DNA of 64,000 nt from CAVONV01 sp963697355 (GCA_963697355.1 CAVONV010000021.1:310001-374000), one strand, 5' to 3'. Counted from the first letter of the stretch, positions 7,418 to 16,370 are shown. Numbers and translations are program-made. Notes: a model not told the origin generated them from the letters alone.

Positions 7418-9100
7418 ATGCATCCCATCGATTGGCTCGTTGTCGCAGTCTATGTCGCCCTGATTGTGGCCGTGGGCGCTCGAACCGGTCGAGGGCACGA
7501 AGGGATAGAAGACTTCTTTCTCGCTAAGCGGTCGATGCCTTGGTGGGCTATCGGTCTATCAGTGATGGCGACACAAGCGAGTGCCATCACCTTGGTCGGT
7601 ACCACGGGGCAGGCCTACGTCGACGGAATGCGGTTCATCCAGTTTTACTTCGGCCTTCCCATTGCGATGGTCATTTTGTGTGTCACCTTGGTGCCCTTCT
7701 TCTACAAGGCCCGCGTCTTTACTGCCTACGAATACTTGGAAAAGCGCTTCGACGGGAAGACTCGCAGTCTAACGAGTTTTCTTTTCTTGTTGTCTCGTGG
7801 GCTCGCCGACGCCGTCGTCATTTATGCACCCTCGGTGATCTTATCGATCGTGTTCGGTTTGGACGAAACGATCACTATTCTCGCCATAGGTGCTGGAGCC
7901 ACTGTTTACACCTCATTGGGTGGTATGCGGGCCGTCATGTGGGTCGAAGTATGGCAGATGCTCATCATATTACTCGGCATTCTTTTTTGCTTGGGTTCGG
8001 TCTCGATGGGATTGCCGGACGGGATTTCACTAAGTGAAGCGGTCCGTATTGCAGGGACCACGGGTAGAACGGCCACCATCGATTTCAATCCCGATCCCAC
8101 GGTGACCTACACATTCTGGAGCGGATTGGTGGGCGGCGTTTTTCTCATGCTGGCCTACTTTGGGTGCGATCAGAGTCAGGTACAACGGTATCTGACCGCT
8201 CGCTCACTTGCCGAAAGTCGGCTCGCTCTCCTGTTCTCCGCACTGGCCAAGATCCCCATGCAGTTCGTCATTCTGCTGACTGGCGCGTTGCTTTTCGTGT
8301 TCTATCTCTTCGTAAAGCCACCGGTCGTTTTCAACCCTGTGGAGCTCGAAAAGCTTCAAGATAGTCCCAGGGCCGAACAGGTCCAACTTCTCGAGGAAAC
8401 TTACGACGAAGCCTTTGAGGCGAGACGGCAGGCTGCTCTGGTTTTGTCCGAAGCGGGTGCGGGAGAACGATGGGAAGAAGCCCGCAGTGGATTCCTATCT
8501 GCCGACAGGGAGCTCAACGAGACTCGAGAGGAGGTCAAGAGTCTCATCACAGAGATGAACGACGGCGAGCCCTTCAACGACACGAACTATGTTTTCCCCA
8601 CCTTCGTTCTGACGCAGTTGCCCGTCGGGTTCGTGGGGCTCATCTTAGTTGCCATACTTGCTGCCGCTATGTCCACGGTGGAGTCCGAGCTCAACTCGTT
8701 GTCCACGGCCACCGTGGTTGACTTCTACAAACGCTACGTTTCTCGATCGGCCTCGGACCGGCATTACTTAAGGGTGAGCCGCATTTCGACGCTCCTTTGG
8801 GGTGGCTTCGCGACCTTTTGTGCGTTGTATATGGGAAGATTGGGCTCGGCCATCGAAGCTGTCAACCGGATTGGATCCTATTTTTATGGAGCGATTTTGG
8901 GAGTCTTTGTCTTGGCGGTGGCAACGAAGCGTGCCAATGGCCGGGGAGCCTTTTGGGGTGTCTTGGCCGGATTCTTGGCCATCTTGCTTACGGCTCAACT
9001 CACCACCATTTCCTTTCTTTATTACAACATCGTTGGCTGTGTCGTAGCGGTCGTCGCCGGCTATATCATCAGCCTAACTGCTTCCAATTCAGATGGATAG
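7418..9100 (+). CDS. Sodium:solute symporter (SSS/SLC5 family), 560 aa
   Basis: Thirteen or so transmembrane helices with SSS landmarks: GHEGIEDFFLAKRSMPWWAI after helix 1, SVMATQASAITLVGTTGQAY in helix 2 (sodium-site region), YEYLEKRFDGKTRSL, and GAILGVFVLAVATKRANGRG late in the protein. An approximately 80-residue hydrophilic, Glu/Arg-rich, helical insertion (about residues 310-390) interrupts the core between helices, longer than in most relatives. The ATG at 7418 follows the stop of the 52-residue protein by two bases; a TTG-led extension upstream would overlap that gene and is rejected. Moves an organic solute with sodium at the inner membrane; substrate unknown. Confidence 0.9.
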   Translation: MHPIDWLVVAVYVALIVAVGARTGRGHEGIEDFFLAKRSMPWWAIGLSVMATQASAITLVGTTGQAYVDGMRFIQFYFGLPIAMVILCVTLVPFFYKARVFTAYEYLEKRFDGKTRSLTSFLFLLSRGLADAVVIYAPSVILSIVFGLDETITILAIGAGATVYTSLGGMRAVMWVEVWQMLIILLGILFCLGSVSMGLPDGISLSEAVRIAGTTGRTATIDFNPDPTVTYTFWSGLVGGVFLMLAYFGCDQSQVQRYLTARSLAESRLALLFSALAKIPMQFVILLTGALLFVFYLFVKPPVVFNPVELEKLQDSPRAEQVQLLEETYDEAFEARRQAALVLSEAGAGERWEEARSGFLSADRELNETREEVKSLITEMNDGEPFNDTNYVFPTFVLTQLPVGFVGLILVAILAAAMSTVESELNSLSTATVVDFYKRYVSRSASDRHYLRVSRISTLLWGGFATFCALYMGRLGSAIEAVNRIGSYFYGAILGVFVLAVATKRANGRGAFWGVLAGFLAILLTAQLTTISFLYYNIVGCVVAVVAGYIISLTASNSDG

Positions 9101-9274
9101 GAGCGTCCTTCGAAACGTGACCTGAGGCACGGTTCTTCTGCACCTCCCCCTGTAAGATGTGCATACGGGGGGACTTCCCTTTACAATCTAATAAGACCTT
9201 TTTTTCGGATGGCCGGAAGGGCCGAAATGTTGTCTGGACAGCATAGCGAGAAGTGAAGACCGAGAGTTTGAGCA

Positions 9275-11473
9275 GTGATTGAAGTCGTGTTCTTAAACGA
9301 TGTGTTCGGAGCGGTGGTTGCAGCTTTCACCGCGTCGATGGTGTTCCTTGGGGCCTCCAAGTCTGGGTCGGGATGGAAGAAGAAGCTCTTTGGCATCGGG
9401 AACAAGAGCGACTCGAAAGCAGGGACGGCCTCTTCGACGGACCCGGGTCTTCGATCAGGCGATTGGCAGAGAGCCGCCCATATCTTCGAGAAGGAAGGTC
9501 GATATCGTGAAGCCGCCAAGCTTTACTACGCAGAGGGTCAGAACTACGAAGCAGCGCGCTTGCTCGTTCAAGCCGGAGCTCTGACCGAAGCGGCCTCGCT
9601 ATTCGAACGGGTGGGACACTACCTCAAAGCCGCCGAGGTTTGCGCTCAAGCGGGAGACAACCGTCGAGCCGGTGAAAACTATCGGCAGTATATCGAGGAC
9701 CACTTCGGAAGCCTGGCCGTTACCCGCTCCCCCGCGGATCACGCGGGTTTTACTCACTACTGCAAACAGGCCGGACAGGCGTTCGAGCGTGCCGGTCTTC
9801 TGGAGCAGGCCGCGGAAGTACTGGAGCGAGGAGAGCACTGGGAGCATGCTGCCGATCTCTTCGAAAAGCTGGGACGCTATGTGAAAGCTGCTGACCTCTA
9901 CCAGCGCGGAGGAGCGACCAACAAGGCCGCTGATGTTTACGCACAGGCCGGAGACCGAGTGCGGGCAGCTCAGATGCGCGGCGAATATCTCTACAAAGAA
10001 GAAGACAAGAACGAAGCGGCGGTCCAATTCCTTTTAGGTGGTGACGCACTCCGGGCTGCCGAGGTCTATGAAGAGGCGGGCAACTACCTGGATGCGGCTC
10101 GATGTTTCGAACACTGTGGGGCGCATCGACAAGCAGCCGAAGCTTACCAGAGGATCGATGAGTTGGGCCGGGCGGCAGAAATGTTCGAGCGCTGCCAGGA
10201 TTATGAGAAGTCGGGAACCTTGTACGAGGAGACAGGTAATCTCGCTCAGGCGGCTCGTATGTATGACGAGGCGGGTTTGTTCTACCGGGCCGGAGACGTA
10301 TCCAAGAAGGCCGGCCTGAACGAGCAATCAATCGCCTATCTTCAGAAGGTGGACCCCAACTCGTCCGATTACATGGCAGCATTGATCCAGTTGGCGCAGC
10401 ATTTCATGGAACGTGATCTGCCGGGCGTGGCTGTGGAAAAGTTGCGAAAAGGACTGGCAAACAAACGCATTTCGCGGGACAACCTCAGCGTGTACTACAC
10501 GCTGGCCGATGCCACCGAGCAAATGGGGGATTACGAAAGGGCCTGCGAAATCTTGAACAAGATCGTCGCTGAGGATTACAACTATCGTGATGCGGTCGGT
10601 AAGCTCCAGGAGCTCGAAAAGAAAGCCACCACGCAGGCGTCCCACAAAGAGGACATGCCCACGATACTGAAAACCGAGCTCGGCGACAAAGAACGCTATG
10701 AGTTCAAAGAGAAGTTGGGCGCCGGTGGAATGGGAGTGGTCTACCAGGCTTATGACCGACTGCTGAATCGCGTCGTTGCCTACAAGATGCTGATGGAGCA
10801 GTTCATGGAGATCGACGAGATCCGTGAACGGTTTCTCCGTGAGGCGCGTTCCGCGGCCATGCTCAATCACCCGAATATCGTCACTATCTTCGACATTGGA
10901 ATCGACAGGGGTCGACTCTTTATCAGCATGGAGTACGTCGAGGGTTTGACTTATTTTCAGATATTGGAGCGGGAGGGTCGGCTGTCTATACCGGCCGCCC
11001 AACGCTGCATGGTCGGCATATTGAGGGCTCTGGTTCATGCGCATACCAAAGGCGTGGTCCATAGGGATATCAAGCCTTCGAATGTGATGCTGGCCCGCGA
11101 CAAGGTCATCAAGATTACCGACTTTGGTTTGGCCAAGATCTTGAGACAAGCCAAGGACCAAGAAAGCGAGCGCGCAAGCGGCACCCCGTTGTACATGTCT
11201 CCCGAACAGATCTTGGGGGACCCTCTGGATTTTCGTGCTGATATCTACGCTTTTGGTGGAACCATGTACCATTTGTTCTCCGGGGAGCCTCCTTTTTTGG
11301 AAGGAGAAGTCCTTTATCATCACGTACACACGGCTCCTCGTCCCCTGAAAGAGCTTCGTCCCGATGTGCCGGCCGTCTTCGAGTCGATCATCATGAGGTG
11401 CCTCAAGAAAGATCCCGCGGATCGCTACCAGAAAGCCTCTGATATCCTCATCGCATTAAGGTCCAGCAAATAG
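9275..11473 (+). CDS. TPR-like repeat protein with C-terminal Ser/Thr protein kinase domain, 732 aa
   Basis: Opens with a short hydrophobic stretch (about residues 6-24), then some 400 residues of degenerate alpha-helical repeats of the type AAxxYexAGxyxxAAxxFExxG, at least ten of them, as in TPR/SEL-like solenoids. The Hanks-type kinase domain occupies residues about 470-730: glycine loop LGAGGMGVVY, lysine in VVAYKML, catalytic loop HRDIKPSNVM (about 596-605), DFGLAK (about 615) and GTPLYMSPEQ activation segment, so all catalytic residues are present. The order is reversed relative to the common kinase-then-TPR layout. GTG 9275 is the only start that keeps the hydrophobic segment. It probably senses or scaffolds through the solenoid and phosphorylates cytosolic proteins; partners unknown. 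Confidence 0.9.
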   Translation: MIEVVFLNDVFGAVVAAFTASMVFLGASKSGSGWKKKLFGIGNKSDSKAGTASSTDPGLRSGDWQRAAHIFEKEGRYREAAKLYYAEGQNYEAARLLVQAGALTEAASLFERVGHYLKAAEVCAQAGDNRRAGENYRQYIEDHFGSLAVTRSPADHAGFTHYCKQAGQAFERAGLLEQAAEVLERGEHWEHAADLFEKLGRYVKAADLYQRGGATNKAADVYAQAGDRVRAAQMRGEYLYKEEDKNEAAVQFLLGGDALRAAEVYEEAGNYLDAARCFEHCGAHRQAAEAYQRIDELGRAAEMFERCQDYEKSGTLYEETGNLAQAARMYDEAGLFYRAGDVSKKAGLNEQSIAYLQKVDPNSSDYMAALIQLAQHFMERDLPGVAVEKLRKGLANKRISRDNLSVYYTLADATEQMGDYERACEILNKIVAEDYNYRDAVGKLQELEKKATTQASHKEDMPTILKTELGDKERYEFKEKLGAGGMGVVYQAYDRLLNRVVAYKMLMEQFMEIDEIRERFLREARSAAMLNHPNIVTIFDIGIDRGRLFISMEYVEGLTYFQILEREGRLSIPAAQRCMVGILRALVHAHTKGVVHRDIKPSNVMLARDKVIKITDFGLAKILRQAKDQESERASGTPLYMSPEQILGDPLDFRADIYAFGGTMYHLFSGEPPFLEGEVLYHHVHTAPRPLKELRPDVPAVFESIIMRCLKKDPADRYQKASDILIALRSSK

Positions 11474-11549
11474 TTACCTGCTCAACCCTTTCCGAAGCCG
11501 CTCGAGCCCAATTGCCAAATCCTTTTTCCACCTCTATGCTGGCGACGGA

Positions 11550-11584
11550 TGATATATAATGACAAGTTTGGCAACAGCCAAACT
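11550..11584 (+). promoter_or_regulatory. Candidate extended -10 promoter with operator-like inverted repeat before the ClC gene
   Basis: TGATATATA / TATAAT (11550-11560) gives an extended -10 match without a convincing -35. Immediately downstream is a perfect 8-bp inverted repeat, AGTTTGGC (11565-11572) and GCCAAACT (11577-11584) with an AACA loop, where transcription would begin. No T run follows, so it is not a terminator; it may be a repressor site or a 5' hairpin. Confidence 0.45.
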
Positions 11585-11642
11585 AGGATAGTTCCAGCGA
11601 GATGGTTGAATCGGTGAAACGAAGCCGTCCGGGCTATCGGTC

Positions 11643-13391
11643 ATGAGCAATCACGAAACACCGCCCAAGACGACGAGCTGGCTTCATCGGCTTCAAGCTT
11701 GGGTGCGCCAGAACACCCGCCGAAACGAGGATCAGGTTTTCCTCGTCCTCACGTTGGTTCTCGGAGCACTCGTTGGCTTGGTGATCGTGGCTTTCATCGT
11801 TGTCACTGAGAACCTTGGCGAGTGGTTGCACCCGCCAGGCGGAGCTCCATGGAGGAGAGTTCTGATTCCCACCTTGGGTGCACTCATTGGCGGTGTCTTG
11901 CTCTACCGTTTCTTTCCCGAGGCCAGGGGAAGCGGCATTCCACAGACCAAAGCGGCACTTTTTGCGCGGCGCGGATTCATAAGTCTCAAGACGGTCATTG
12001 GCAAATTCACCTGTTCTACGATATCGCTTGCCAGCGGCGTGGCGCTCGGTCGAGAGGGTCCCTCGGTTCATGTCGGTGCAGGGATTGCATCTGTCTTCGG
12101 TCGAACCTTGGGTTTGAAGCCTGAAAAGGTGCAGAGTCTGGTGACGGTGGGAGCTTCGGCAGCGTTGGCGGCAGCTTTCAACACCCCTATTGCCGCGGTC
12201 TTGTTCTCTTTGGAAGAGGTCATGGGAAACCTCCATGCTCCCGTATTGGGCTCGGTCGTGCTGAGCTCGGCGACGGCGTGGTTGACCCTGCGCTTGCTGC
12301 TCGGAGACGAGCCCTTGTTCCACGTGCCTGAATACCAGTTGGTCCATCCCATGGAGTTTGCTTTCTATGCGTTGCTAGGCGTTGTGGGCGGGCTGGTCTC
12401 CGTAGCCTTTGTCAAGATTTTGCTGCGTTTGCGGGAGAAGTTTCTCGGTATGCCGCGCTGGTCTCGCTTGGTTCAGCCTGCTGTTGGCGGTTTGGTCGTG
12501 GGCTTGCTCGCTCTCATGCGGCCGGAGGTTCTAGGAGTCGGTTACCAATATGTCGGTGACGCGCTCAATGGGAATATGGCGCTTCAGCTAATGGCGCTTC
12601 TCGTTGTTTTGAAGATCATTGCCACGGCGACGTCCTATTCTTCGGGTAACGCGGGCGGCATCTTTGGCCCTAGCTTGTTCATCGGGGCGATGGTGGGAGG
12701 GACGGTCGGGAGTGTCGTCCACACACTGGCGCCCGAGTATACGGCAACGCCCGGGGCTTACGCTTTAGTTGGAATGGGAACGGCCTTCGCGGGCATCCTT
12801 CGTGTACCGATGACCTCTGTGTTCATGATTTTCGAGGTGACTCGCGACTACCACATCATTGTCCCTCTAATGATCTCCAATCTGATTAGTTTCTTCGTCT
12901 CTTATCGATTGCAGCGGCAGCCCATTTACGACGCGCTGTCACGCCAAGAGGGCATTCACCTTCCCACGACGGAAACGGCACAACGACATCTCCAAGTGCG
13001 ACTCGCTATGCATGCACCCAGGGAGTCCTTTGCGCCCGATACCACGGTGGAGGAGGCTCTCGAGATAGCAGGTCGTAGCAGTTTGAGAGCCTGGCCCTTA
13101 CTGGAGAACCAAAGTGTCTGGGGCGTGGTCTCCATGGCTCAGCTCGAGGAAGCCTCGGCGGAGGATAGAGACACACGCCTCAACGAGTTCGTGGATACCA
13201 GGAATTATCCCCATGTCCACGCCGACCATTCCCTCGATTTGGCGTTGGAACGGATGGGCTCTACCGGTTTCGACCTGCTTCCGGTTGTCAGTCGGGCCAA
13301 TATACATGAACTGGAAGGGGTTGTGTCTCTGCTGGACGTTCTCAAGGCTTTCGGAGTTAGAGAGTCGCGACAAGGTCCTGACACCAGCTAG
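11643..13391 (+). CDS. ClC-family chloride channel/antiporter with C-terminal CBS pair, 582 aa
   Basis: The transmembrane part (about residues 25-440) shows the three ClC selectivity signatures: GSGIPQTK, GREGPSVH (with the gating glutamate) and GGIFGPSLFIG. Retention of that glutamate is compatible with proton/chloride exchange or gated channel function. Residues about 455-575 form a CBS-domain pair, a regulatory module that typically binds adenine nucleotides. The last codons (RQGPDTS and stop) coincide with a GACAAGGTCCTGACACC repeat that recurs 20 bases downstream as GACAAGTGCCTGGCACC. The start ATG 11643 lacks a strong ribosome site. Family call is firm; ion and mechanism are inferred. 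Confidence 0.93.
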   Translation: MSNHETPPKTTSWLHRLQAWVRQNTRRNEDQVFLVLTLVLGALVGLVIVAFIVVTENLGEWLHPPGGAPWRRVLIPTLGALIGGVLLYRFFPEARGSGIPQTKAALFARRGFISLKTVIGKFTCSTISLASGVALGREGPSVHVGAGIASVFGRTLGLKPEKVQSLVTVGASAALAAAFNTPIAAVLFSLEEVMGNLHAPVLGSVVLSSATAWLTLRLLLGDEPLFHVPEYQLVHPMEFAFYALLGVVGGLVSVAFVKILLRLREKFLGMPRWSRLVQPAVGGLVVGLLALMRPEVLGVGYQYVGDALNGNMALQLMALLVVLKIIATATSYSSGNAGGIFGPSLFIGAMVGGTVGSVVHTLAPEYTATPGAYALVGMGTAFAGILRVPMTSVFMIFEVTRDYHIIVPLMISNLISFFVSYRLQRQPIYDALSRQEGIHLPTTETAQRHLQVRLAMHAPRESFAPDTTVEEALEIAGRSSLRAWPLLENQSVWGVVSMAQLEEASAEDRDTRLNEFVDTRNYPHVHADHSLDLALERMGSTGFDLLPVVSRANIHELEGVVSLLDVLKAFGVRESRQGPDTS

Positions 13392-13454
13392 GTACGCGAC
13401 AAGTGCCTGGCACCCGCGAGGGTGGACCGGCCCGGAAGCTCGTAGGAGGGGGTC

Positions 13455-13904
13455 GTGAGAGGTGTTGTTCAAAGGGTTTCCGCTGCGAGAGTCGTGGTGG
13501 AGAATCAAACCGTGGGCGAGATTGGAAAGGGACTCCTCGTTCTGGTTGGTGTCGCTCGGGATGATTTGGAACATGATGCCGAGTGGTTGGCGGAGAAGGT
13601 GTCTCGCATCAGGATTTTCGAGGACGACAACGGCAAGATGAATCGGTCCATCCAGGACGAGGGTGGTTCTTTGCTTGCCGTCTCGCAGTTCACGCTGCTC
13701 GGCGATTGCCGAAAGGGCCGTCGTCCTTCCTATGACAAAGCGGCGGCGCCTGCAGAGGCCGAGTCGCTCTATTTGCATTTCGTCGAGAGCCTCCGTTCGA
13801 AGGGGCACCGGGTGGAAGTCGGAGCCTTTCGAGAACACATGCAGGTCGAGCTTGTCAATGATGGGCCGGTAACTCTAATGCTTGATAGCAGAAAGACGTT
13901 TTGA
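13455..13904 (+). CDS. dtd: D-aminoacyl-tRNA deacylase
   Basis: A full-length 149-residue DTD: starts MRGVVQRVSAARVVV, contains the catalytic SQFTLLGDCRKGRRPSY segment and the C-terminal NDGPVTLMLDS motif corresponding to the Gly-cisPro loop of the family. It removes D-amino acids (and glycine) from mischarged tRNA in the cytosol, a proofreading role. GTG 13455 is the start; the preceding 60 bases hold the short GACAAGTGCCTGGCACC repeat. Its stop overlaps the TTG start of the next gene, so dtd heads a compact four-gene run ending in dapF. Confidence 0.96.
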   Translation: MRGVVQRVSAARVVVENQTVGEIGKGLLVLVGVARDDLEHDAEWLAEKVSRIRIFEDDNGKMNRSIQDEGGSLLAVSQFTLLGDCRKGRRPSYDKAAAPAEAESLYLHFVESLRSKGHRVEVGAFREHMQVELVNDGPVTLMLDSRKTF

Positions 13905-14938
13905 GAAAGAACTCAAGAACTCGAGAACTCAAGAACTCAAGAATCGGTGTAGCGCTGCTCGTCGGTCTCGTGGCGGCAAGCCTCCTTGCTTTTTCCACGC
14001 AGGAAGACGAGGAGATTGTAGCTTCGAGGCTCTTTGCTGCTACGGCTTCGGGTCCCTATGAGTCTTACGATTGGGGAGAAGAGTGGCATCCGATGACCTC
14101 ACGTTTGGCTGGCCGTGTTGGAACGTTCGTTTGCCTGGGACCTCGAGCTTTCGCCGCAGGTGTCGACGGTATCTACCACTCGACGGACCATGGCTTCTCC
14201 TGGTCTAGAATGGCCAGTTGGACCGGCGGTGAGGCGACGACGATCATCACTTCGTCGTATTTTCCAGTCGAGCCGGTCATCTTCACGGGCACCAACAACA
14301 GCTTGTACCGATCCCGAGACGCGGGAGTGAGCTGGCAAAGAATAGGCGGGGACGTCATCCAAGGAGCGGTAAGTTTGCTGTCTTGGCCGGGCCCTGCTCT
14401 ATTTGTTGCCACCTCACGTGGCCTTTTTCGTTCCGACGATGGCGGCGACACTTGGGCGGAGCTGGAGGAAGGGCTTCCTCAGGTGCCATTCTTATCGATG
14501 GCCATGTCTGGTTTCTTCGGCCGAGATCCGGTTGCCTTCATCGGTACGAACGGAGAAGGCATTTATCGAACTCGAGATGGCGGCGAGACCTTCGAATCCA
14601 TCGAGAGTCCAGGTAAGCGGGTTTTTGGACTCTTGTGGTGGGGAGCGTCCCTTTTTGCGGGCACGGATCGGGGAGCCTTCGTTTCCGTGGACTTGGGAGA
14701 GAACTGGGAGCCGCTGGCCGACGAGACCGAGGGAATCGAGGTCTATACGATCCACGTCCCTGCCCCCGACTCTCCCACCGGAGGCGACATCATTTTGGGT
14801 ACCGAGCGCGGGGTCTACAAGAGCTCCACTGGAGGACTCAGCTGGCGTCACCTGACGAACGGACTCGGACCGGTTGCAGTCTATGGATTCGGTAACTTCC
14901 CCATACCTACGGCTCCTATCGAGCGGCAAAAGGAGTGA
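13901..14938 (+). CDS. Exported Asp-box (BNR/VPS10-like) beta-propeller protein, 345 aa
   Basis: After an N-terminal signal sequence (hydrophobic core IGVALLVGLVAASLLAF) the protein is a series of Asp-box repeats of the form S-x-D-x-G-x-T/S-W: STDHGFSW, SRDAGVSW, SDDGGDTW, TRDGGETF, SVDLGENW, SSTGGLSW, giving a six- or seven-bladed propeller. No sialidase catalytic residues are evident, so enzymatic activity is not claimed. The TTG start overlaps the dtd stop. Notably, the basic n-region of the signal peptide (MRKNSRTRELKNSR) is encoded entirely by a family A repeat, so this start and leader could be recent. It overlaps the CPBP protease gene by four bases. Confidence 0.82.
   Translation: MRKNSRTRELKNSRIGVALLVGLVAASLLAFSTQEDEEIVASRLFAATASGPYESYDWGEEWHPMTSRLAGRVGTFVCLGPRAFAAGVDGIYHSTDHGFSWSRMASWTGGEATTIITSSYFPVEPVIFTGTNNSLYRSRDAGVSWQRIGGDVIQGAVSLLSWPGPALFVATSRGLFRSDDGGDTWAELEEGLPQVPFLSMAMSGFFGRDPVAFIGTNGEGIYRTRDGGETFESIESPGKRVFGLLWWGASLFAGTDRGAFVSVDLGENWEPLADETEGIEVYTIHVPAPDSPTGGDIILGTERGVYKSSTGGLSWRHLTNGLGPVAVYGFGNFPIPTAPIERQKE
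13906..13945 (+). repeat. Family A repeat encoding a signal-peptide n-region
   Basis: Five consecutive near-perfect AAGAACTC / GAGAACTC octamers. The copy lies inside the open frame of the Asp-box protein gene, immediately after the dtd stop. Confidence 0.8.
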
Positions 14939-15513
14939 GTCGAACGGTACGCTTCTTGGCCCTTGGAGAGGCGGGTCTTCTCGTTGTCGGGTTACTCTGG
15001 GCCTGGCTCCGTCGCCTGCCGGTTCACTATCGTTTTGATCTCGAAGCTCTTGGGCAGGCGATGTTGGTGGCGGTTGCCTTCTCCATCGGAAATCTCGCGC
15101 TCTATCATTTTTCTAAACGGCTCGGGCACCCTTCCGCCGTTCATGCTTTCTTTGAAAAGGAGGTGCTGCCCCTCCTATGTCACATCCGCCGGCGTGAACT
15201 GGTTCTCCTGGTTGTTTTGGTGGGCGCGGGAGAGGAGCTTTTCTTTCGAGGTGTGCTCCAAGAAGAGATCGGTCTTCTGGCGGCGAGTATCGTCTTCGGA
15301 ATTCTGCACGGGCCGTCGAGGCCGTTGTGGCCGCTGGCCGCTTGGGCCACCGTGATGGGCATCCTGTTGGGGATTGTGTATCAAGTGACTGAGAATCTCG
15401 CTGTCGCCGCATTGGCACATGCGATTTACGACGGTGTGGCCATATCGTATCTAACAGGGATGGCCCCGTCGAATGCGCGCGAGCAGCAAATGAACTTGAA
15501 TGAACACGAATAG
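14935..15513 (+). CDS. CPBP-family intramembrane glutamic protease, 192 aa
   Basis: A multi-span membrane protein with the three CPBP (Abi/Rce1-like) motifs: GEELFFRGVLQEE (EExxxR), FGILHG and a C-terminal AHAIYDG. The family acts as intramembrane peptidases, related to CAAX prenyl endopeptidases. GTG 14935 overlaps the stop of the Asp-box gene, indicating coupling. Substrate is unknown; adjacency to an exported protein with an unusual leader is suggestive but proves nothing. Confidence 0.9.
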   Translation: MSRTVRFLALGEAGLLVVGLLWAWLRRLPVHYRFDLEALGQAMLVAVAFSIGNLALYHFSKRLGHPSAVHAFFEKEVLPLLCHIRRRELVLLVVLVGAGEELFFRGVLQEEIGLLAASIVFGILHGPSRPLWPLAAWATVMGILLGIVYQVTENLAVAALAHAIYDGVAISYLTGMAPSNAREQQMNLNEHE

Positions 15514-15524
15514 GCGGTAGGAAA

Positions 15525-16364
15525 ATGAAGTTCGCAAAAACTCAAGCTCTAGGTAACGATTTCTTAATCGTCGAGGATGAGGAGGTCCAGAAAGGAGCGC
15601 TTCGATCCCAATTGGCGGTGGCAATGTGCGATCGACGCCTTGGAATAGGAGCTGATGGCCTCATTTTCTTTGAAGCTCGAGACGGTTTGCGGTTTTCGAT
15701 GAAGCTTCTCAATTCGGATGGCTCACCCTCCGAAATCTCCGGGAACGGCCTTCGCTGTTTGGGCGCGTATTTGCAGTTCTCCGGCCGCTGCGGGGAACGA
15801 CCGTTTTCCGTCGAGACAGATGCAGGAGCCCGCTCTCTCGAGACCCTGGAACGGATGGGACGTCGATTCCTAATACGCTCTGATTTGGGAGTGCCACGAC
15901 TTGGAAGCAGGGATATCCCCTTCGATATGGAACCACCGTCCGAATCCGTCAAAGGGATTGCCCTTGATGCGGGGGCACGCAGGTTCCAAATCACGGCCCT
16001 CAATATGGGGAATCCGCAGTGCATCATCTTCACGGATCGACTGGACATGAACGAGGTTCGCACTTATGGTCCGATCATCGAGAGCCATCCTCGTTTTCCT
16101 CGGAAAACAAATGTGGAGTTCGTCGAGGTGCTGAGCCGCAAACACCTCAAGATCGGAATATGGGAACGGGGCGCAGGCGAGACCGCAGCATCCGGAACGG
16201 GATCAGCCGCTTCAGTTGTGGCCGCCTGCTTGAACGGCAAAACAGATGAAAAGGTTGAGGTGGAGTGTCCGGGCGGAAACCTCGAGGTTGAGTATCATGA
16301 TGGTGGGGTTGTCTATGTCACGGGAGAAGCGAATGTGGTTGCTTTGGGGGAGTATCTCCCGTAG
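15525..16364 (+). CDS. dapF: Diaminopimelate epimerase, with Ser in place of the second catalytic Cys
   Basis: Full-length (279 aa) PLP-independent epimerase that interconverts LL- and meso-diaminopimelate for lysine and peptidoglycan synthesis. Family motifs are present: GNDFLIVED, GIGADGL, NSDGSPSEISGNGLRC with the first catalytic cysteine (about residue 78), and NMGNPQCI. The second active-site motif, normally ACGTG, reads AASGTGSAAS, so the second catalytic cysteine (about residue 223) is serine (codon TCC 16191-16193). It closes the dtd-to-dapF run, 11 bases after the CPBP gene. Either a natural variant lineage or a relative with altered chemistry; the overall call is strong, full epimerase activity less so. 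Confidence 0.88.
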   Translation: MKFAKTQALGNDFLIVEDEEVQKGALRSQLAVAMCDRRLGIGADGLIFFEARDGLRFSMKLLNSDGSPSEISGNGLRCLGAYLQFSGRCGERPFSVETDAGARSLETLERMGRRFLIRSDLGVPRLGSRDIPFDMEPPSESVKGIALDAGARRFQITALNMGNPQCIIFTDRLDMNEVRTYGPIIESHPRFPRKTNVEFVEVLSRKHLKIGIWERGAGETAASGTGSAASVVAACLNGKTDEKVEVECPGGNLEVEYHDGGVVYVTGEANVVALGEYLP

Positions 16365-16370
16365 CAAGGT

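Noticed and set aside
10328..11329. A 333-residue minus-strand frame
   Set aside because: Antisense to the kinase domain; only a codon-bias shadow.
13906..13945. Tandem repeats as a CRISPR array
   Set aside because: Units are 8 bases, contiguous without spacers, and no cas genes are present.
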